This document shows positions 6,866 to 9,424 of a stretch of DNA of 9,424 nt, one piece after another (positions within the stretch are counted from its first letter, which is position 1; every line of letters starts with the position of its first letter). The stretch comes from an uncultured Clostridia bacterium. GTDB lineage: Bacteria > Bacillota > Clostridia > Christensenellales > CAG-138. The stretch lies in assembly GCA_937894955.1 (NCBI GenBank), contig CALAXO010000174.1, forward strand, positions 1 through 9,424, in the 5' to 3' direction. The notes below the pieces were generated by a model. It was not told where the DNA came from and ran no database searches. It was given only the letters and a program-made list of their open reading frames with translations. The position numbers were made by a program, and so were the translations under genes.

Positions 6866-7729
6866 ATGAGCGCACAGATAATCGACGGCCGCGCAATTGC
6901 AGCGCAGGTCTATTCGGAACTTACAACGCGGGTGGCGGTGCTTAAGGCGAAGGGTGTTATTCCGCGTGTTGCAATCATTCACGTGGGCACGGAGGAAATG
7001 ACCAAACGCTATGTCACGCTGAAAGAAAATGCGGCGATAAGACTCGGCATGGAATGCGTGACCTATCATCTTGTGGAAGATGTTTCGCAGCAGCGGGTGA
7101 TAGAGCTTGTTCAAAAGCTTAATGCGGATGAATCGGTTCACGGCATTCTGGTTCAGATGCCTCTGCCGGACAGCATGGACACAAAAACCGTTCTTGATGC
7201 CATTGACCCCGAAAAGGATATTGACGGTCTGCATTTTTGCAACGCGGGCAAGCTTTTGAACGGCGAGCCTGCCGTCATTGCCTGCACCCCGCGCGCCGTT
7301 ATCCGTATTCTGGATGAAACAGGCATAGACATAATGTCCAAACACACGGTTGTTGTCGGAAAATCCGTATTGGTGGGCAGGCCGATTGCAATCTGTCTGC
7401 TGAACCGCAACGCAACGGTTTCGGTTTGCCACACAAAGACTCAGAATCTCGGCGACATAACCAAAAATGCCGATATTCTTATCGTTGCTGCGGGTTCGGC
7501 GGGGCTTATTAAGGCGGATATGGTCAAGGACGGTGCGGTTGTTATCGACATCGGACAGACCAATATAGACGGCAGGCTCTACGGCGATGTTGACTTTGAA
7601 AATGTTTCAAAAAAAGCAAGCTATATCACAAAAGCTGTCGGCGGTGTGGGCCCGATGACCGTTGCAATGCTCATGACAAACCTTGTGGACTGCGCGGAAC
7701 ACGAGCTGAATGCACGGAATGCAAAGTGA
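6866..7729 (+). CDS. folD: Bifunctional methylene-THF dehydrogenase / methenyl-THF cyclohydrolase
   Basis: FolD interconverts 5,10-methylene-THF, methenyl-THF and 10-formyl-THF. The last is the formyl donor for the AICAR transformylase at the other end of the window and for GAR transformylase. The 287-residue length is normal. The catalytic set is present: Tyr49 and Lys53 in RYVTLKENAA, Gln97 in VQMPLP and Asp120 in EKDIDG. The nucleotide-binding half has VVVGKSVLVGRP (162-173), ATVSVCHTKT (183-192), ADILIVAAG (202-210) and VIDIG (226-230). Several normally fixed motifs differ. Canonical TPVPGGVGPMT reads TKAVGGVGPMT (255-265), losing both prolines. DGFHP reads DGLHF (120-124), GRS reads GKS (165-167) and PCTPxG reads ACTPRA (139-144). 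It is probably active but from a divergent branch. It has its own promoter and a 298-nt gap from purL, and is the same strand and pathway as its neighbours. Confidence 0.93.
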   Translation: MSAQIIDGRAIAAQVYSELTTRVAVLKAKGVIPRVAIIHVGTEEMTKRYVTLKENAAIRLGMECVTYHLVEDVSQQRVIELVQKLNADESVHGILVQMPLPDSMDTKTVLDAIDPEKDIDGLHFCNAGKLLNGEPAVIACTPRAVIRILDETGIDIMSKHTVVVGKSVLVGRPIAICLLNRNATVSVCHTKTQNLGDITKNADILIVAAGSAGLIKADMVKDGAVVIDIGQTNIDGRLYGDVDFENVSKKASYITKAVGGVGPMTVAMLMTNLVDCAEHELNARNAK

Positions 7730-7745
7730 GCGAACCGCTGAAATT

Positions 7746-7766
7746 GCCGGCCGCATTGCGGTCGGC
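7746..7766 (+). terminator. GC-rich hairpin after folD, possible terminator
   Basis: GCCGGCCGC (7746-7754) pairs over nine positions, one of them G-U, with GCGGTCGGC (7758-7766) around an ATT loop, 16 nt after the folD stop. It is followed by TGAACGAATAATTAAATT and not by a clean T-run, so it may instead be a processing or stabilising hairpin. Confidence 0.4.
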
Positions 7767-7802
7767 TGAACGAATAATTAAATTATTAAATTCCTGAAAC
7801 AA

Positions 7803-7860
7803 AAGCCCGAAAGGGCTGAAAATACCAAGCCCGGAAGGACCGTAAAAAGCCCGGAAGGAC
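7803..7860 (+). repeat. Three near-copies of a 14-nt repeat in the guaB leader
   Basis: AAGCCCGGAAGGAC occurs exactly at 7827-7840 and 7847-7860, 20 nt apart. A related copy, AAGCCCGAAAGGGC, lies at 7803-7816, 24 nt earlier. The first copy forms a perfect 5-bp hairpin with a GAAA tetraloop (7804-7817), while the other two carry changes that break the stem. All three carry AAGG cores like Shine-Dalgarno sequences but no start codon follows closely. Function is unknown. Confidence 0.65.
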
Positions 7861-7891
7861 GGCCGAACAAAAAACGGAAACATAAAAACAG

Positions 7892-7897
7892 AAAGGA
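7892..7897 (+). promoter_or_regulatory. Ribosome binding site of guaB
   Basis: AAAGGA lies 10 nt before the ATG at 7908, slightly far but the only good match near that start. Confidence 0.65.
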
Positions 7898-7907
7898 AAA
7901 AACTGTT

Positions 7908-9416
7908 ATGGCATTCATCTACAGCGAACCTTCACGCACTTTCGGCGAATATCTGCTCGTTCCCGGATATTCCTCCAGGGAATGCATTCCCGCAAACGTC
8001 AGTCTGCGCACCCCTCTTGTTAAATTCCGCAGAGGTGAAGAACCTGCCGTTTCGATCAACACTCCCATGGTATCCGCAATCATGCAGTCCGTATCAAACG
8101 ATACGATGGCGATCGCACTTGCGCAGGAGGGCGGAATTTCTTTCATCTACGGCTCCCAATCCATTGAGGATCAGGCTCAGATGGTGCGCAATGTAAAGGG
8201 ACATAAGGCGGGCTTTGTGAAGAGCGATTCCAACCTTCGCCCCGACGCAACGCTTAAAGACGTTCTTGAGCTCCATGACCTCACCGGGCATTCCACCGTT
8301 GCAATCACGGCGGACGGCACAGGCACGGGCAAGCTCGTAGGTATTGTTACAGACAAGGACTATCGTATCAGCCGAATGCCTCTTGACACGAAGGTCTCCG
8401 AGTTCATGACTCCGCTCAGCCGTCTTGTTTATGCAACCGAGGATATTACCCTTAAGATTGCAAACGATATCATTTGGGATCACAAAATCAACTCCCTTCC
8501 CATTGTAGACAGCAGGGGGCACCTTAAGTTTTTTGTTTTTCGTAAAGACTATTCCAACCATAAGGCTAATCCGCTCGAATCGATCGACAGCAGCAAGCGT
8601 TACCTTGTCGGCGCGGGCATCAACACCCGCGACTATGCGGAGCGCGTTCCCGCGCTTGTTGAAGCAGGCGTTGATGCACTTTGCATAGACTCCTCCGAGG
8701 GCTACACCGAGTGGCAGAAGCTGACCATTGACTTCATCCGCGAAAAATACGGTGACAGCGTCAAAGTCGGTGCGGGCAACGTTGTTGACGGCGACGGTTT
8801 CCGCTATCTTGCGGAATGCGGTGCGGACTTTGTAAAAGTCGGTATCGGCGGCGGTTCCATTTGCATTACACGCGAACAGAAGGGCATCGGCAGAGGACAG
8901 GCGACCGCAATGCTCGATGTTGCACGCGCACGCGATGAGTATTATGAGGAAACGGGCATTTATGTTCCCATCTGCTCCGACGGCGGCATCGTCCACGATT
9001 ACCACATCACCCTTGCGCTTGCAATGGGCGCGGATTTCGTGATGCTCGGAAGGTATTTCTCCCGCTTCGACGAAAGCCCCACTCCGAAAATCCGCATTAA
9101 CGGCAACTACTATAAGGAATACTGGGGCGAAGGCTCGAACCGCGCACGTAATTGGCAGCGTTACGACATGGGCGGCGCGGCAAAGCTCAGCTTTGAAGAA
9201 GGCGTTGATGCTTATGTTCCCTATGCGGGCAGCCTGAAGGATAATCTTGCAGTCACCCTCGGCAAGGTTCGTTCGACAATGTGCAACTGCGGCGTGCTGA
9301 ACCTTACGGATCTGCGCAAAAATGCAAAGCTGACGCTCGTTTCTTCAACAAGCATAGTTGAAGGCGGTTCGCATGACGTTATCCTGAAAAGCAATGTTCC
9401 CGTTTCCGGAAGATAA
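7908..9416 (+). CDS. guaB: IMP dehydrogenase, Tritrichomonas-like bacterial type
   Basis: It oxidises IMP to XMP with NAD+, the committed step to guanine nucleotides. It has 502 residues in the normal layout: a TIM barrel interrupted by a CBS pair (about 107-222, with KLVGIVTDKDYR and INSLPIVDSRGHLK). The catalytic loop GGGSICITREQKG (314-326) holds nucleophile Cys319 and Thr321. Asp261 (CIDSSEG), Asp358 (CSDGG), Arg382 (LGRYF) and the flap dyad Arg418-Tyr419 (NWQRYD) are present. These numbers are, from memory, the same as in T. foetus IMPDH, whose sequence it follows closely (for example RTFxEYLLxPG near the start and ISFIxGSQSIE). Lys310 and Glu431, associated with the mycophenolic acid insensitivity of that enzyme, are also present. 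Ordinary bacterial GuaB has IGPGSICTTR with a different following loop, so this is a distinct IMPDH branch. It probably forms its own transcript after folD. Confidence 0.95.
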   Translation: MAFIYSEPSRTFGEYLLVPGYSSRECIPANVSLRTPLVKFRRGEEPAVSINTPMVSAIMQSVSNDTMAIALAQEGGISFIYGSQSIEDQAQMVRNVKGHKAGFVKSDSNLRPDATLKDVLELHDLTGHSTVAITADGTGTGKLVGIVTDKDYRISRMPLDTKVSEFMTPLSRLVYATEDITLKIANDIIWDHKINSLPIVDSRGHLKFFVFRKDYSNHKANPLESIDSSKRYLVGAGINTRDYAERVPALVEAGVDALCIDSSEGYTEWQKLTIDFIREKYGDSVKVGAGNVVDGDGFRYLAECGADFVKVGIGGGSICITREQKGIGRGQATAMLDVARARDEYYEETGIYVPICSDGGIVHDYHITLALAMGADFVMLGRYFSRFDESPTPKIRINGNYYKEYWGEGSNRARNWQRYDMGGAAKLSFEEGVDAYVPYAGSLKDNLAVTLGKVRSTMCNCGVLNLTDLRKNAKLTLVSSTSIVEGGSHDVILKSNVPVSGR

Positions 9417-9424
9417 CGCACAAT

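Larger units (their letters stand above)
7730..7907. other. folD-guaB intergenic region
   Basis: This 178-nt gap contains a strong hairpin (7746-7766), an A/T-rich patch (7771-7793), a small GAAA-loop hairpin (7804-7817), a repeated 14-mer (7827-7860) and the guaB ribosome site. The only promoter guess is TTGCGG (7756-7761) with TAAATT (7779-7784) at 17 nt, which is weak and overlaps the hairpin. The patch is the likeliest promoter location. CCGAAC at 7863-7868 is a PurBox core with poor flanks. No purine riboswitch-like sequence was recognised. Confidence 0.5.

Noticed and set aside
6569..7432. Minus-strand open frame (287 codons) across the folD gap and 5' half of folD
   Set aside because: It overlaps clear FolD coding sequence and promoter structures, and its translation has no family features.
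7730..7907. Purine (guanine) riboswitch before guaB
   Set aside because: No three-way-junction arms or conserved loop words typical of the purine aptamer were seen; only local hairpins and repeats are present.
8094..9005. Minus-strand open frame (303 codons) opposite guaB
   Set aside because: Codon-bias shadow of guaB, with no recognisable motif or leader.
1..9424. Mobile element, CRISPR array, tRNA/rRNA or defence genes
   Set aside because: I saw no transposase or integrase, no regular repeat-spacer structure and no RNA gene; all long coding frames are housekeeping purine and one-carbon genes.

Overview
The window is a purine-nucleotide biosynthesis block, with every gene on the + strand: stand-alone AICAR transformylase (purH-type) – purD (frame-broken) – long single-chain purL – folD – guaB. 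The moderately GC-rich coding sequence, the strong GGAGG/AAGG ribosome sites, the separate AICAR transformylase, the ~1250-residue fused PurL and the particular IMP dehydrogenase type together suggest a Clostridia-class Firmicute, probably an Oscillospiraceae/Ruminococcaceae-like gut bacterium. This placement is an inference from protein types, not a database result.

Layout. Positions 1-80 are a short leader with a phased CCnnAA repeat array and a PurBox-like site before purH (81-1253). A 164-nt gap rich in GTTCG/CGAAC and CGGAA words precedes purD (1418-2753). purD keeps all its ATP-grasp motifs but changes reading frame near 1660, where about 8 nt of the expected sequence are missing. purL (start 2818, end 6567) follows after 64 nt. 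A 298-nt gap holds a TATAAT promoter for folD, nested inverted repeats around that promoter and a strong leader hairpin; folD is 6866-7729. A 178-nt gap with a GC hairpin and three copies of a 14-nt repeat precedes guaB (7908-9416). The window ends 8 nt after the guaB stop.

How they work together. PurD makes GAR from phosphoribosylamine and PurL makes FGAM from FGAR. FolD makes 10-formyl-THF, which the AICAR transformylase consumes to make FAICAR. GuaB oxidises IMP to XMP, committing flux to guanine nucleotides. IMP cyclohydrolase is not in the window and must be encoded elsewhere, plausibly just upstream.

I found no mobile element, CRISPR array, RNA gene or clearly new system. The points most worth a second look are the purD frame break, the promoter-spanning palindrome (CGAA-17 nt-TTCG, the geometry reported for Bacillus-type PurR operators) with its leader hairpin before folD, the departures from consensus in FolD, and a GuaB that matches the Tritrichomonas foetus IMPDH residue by residue at the active site.
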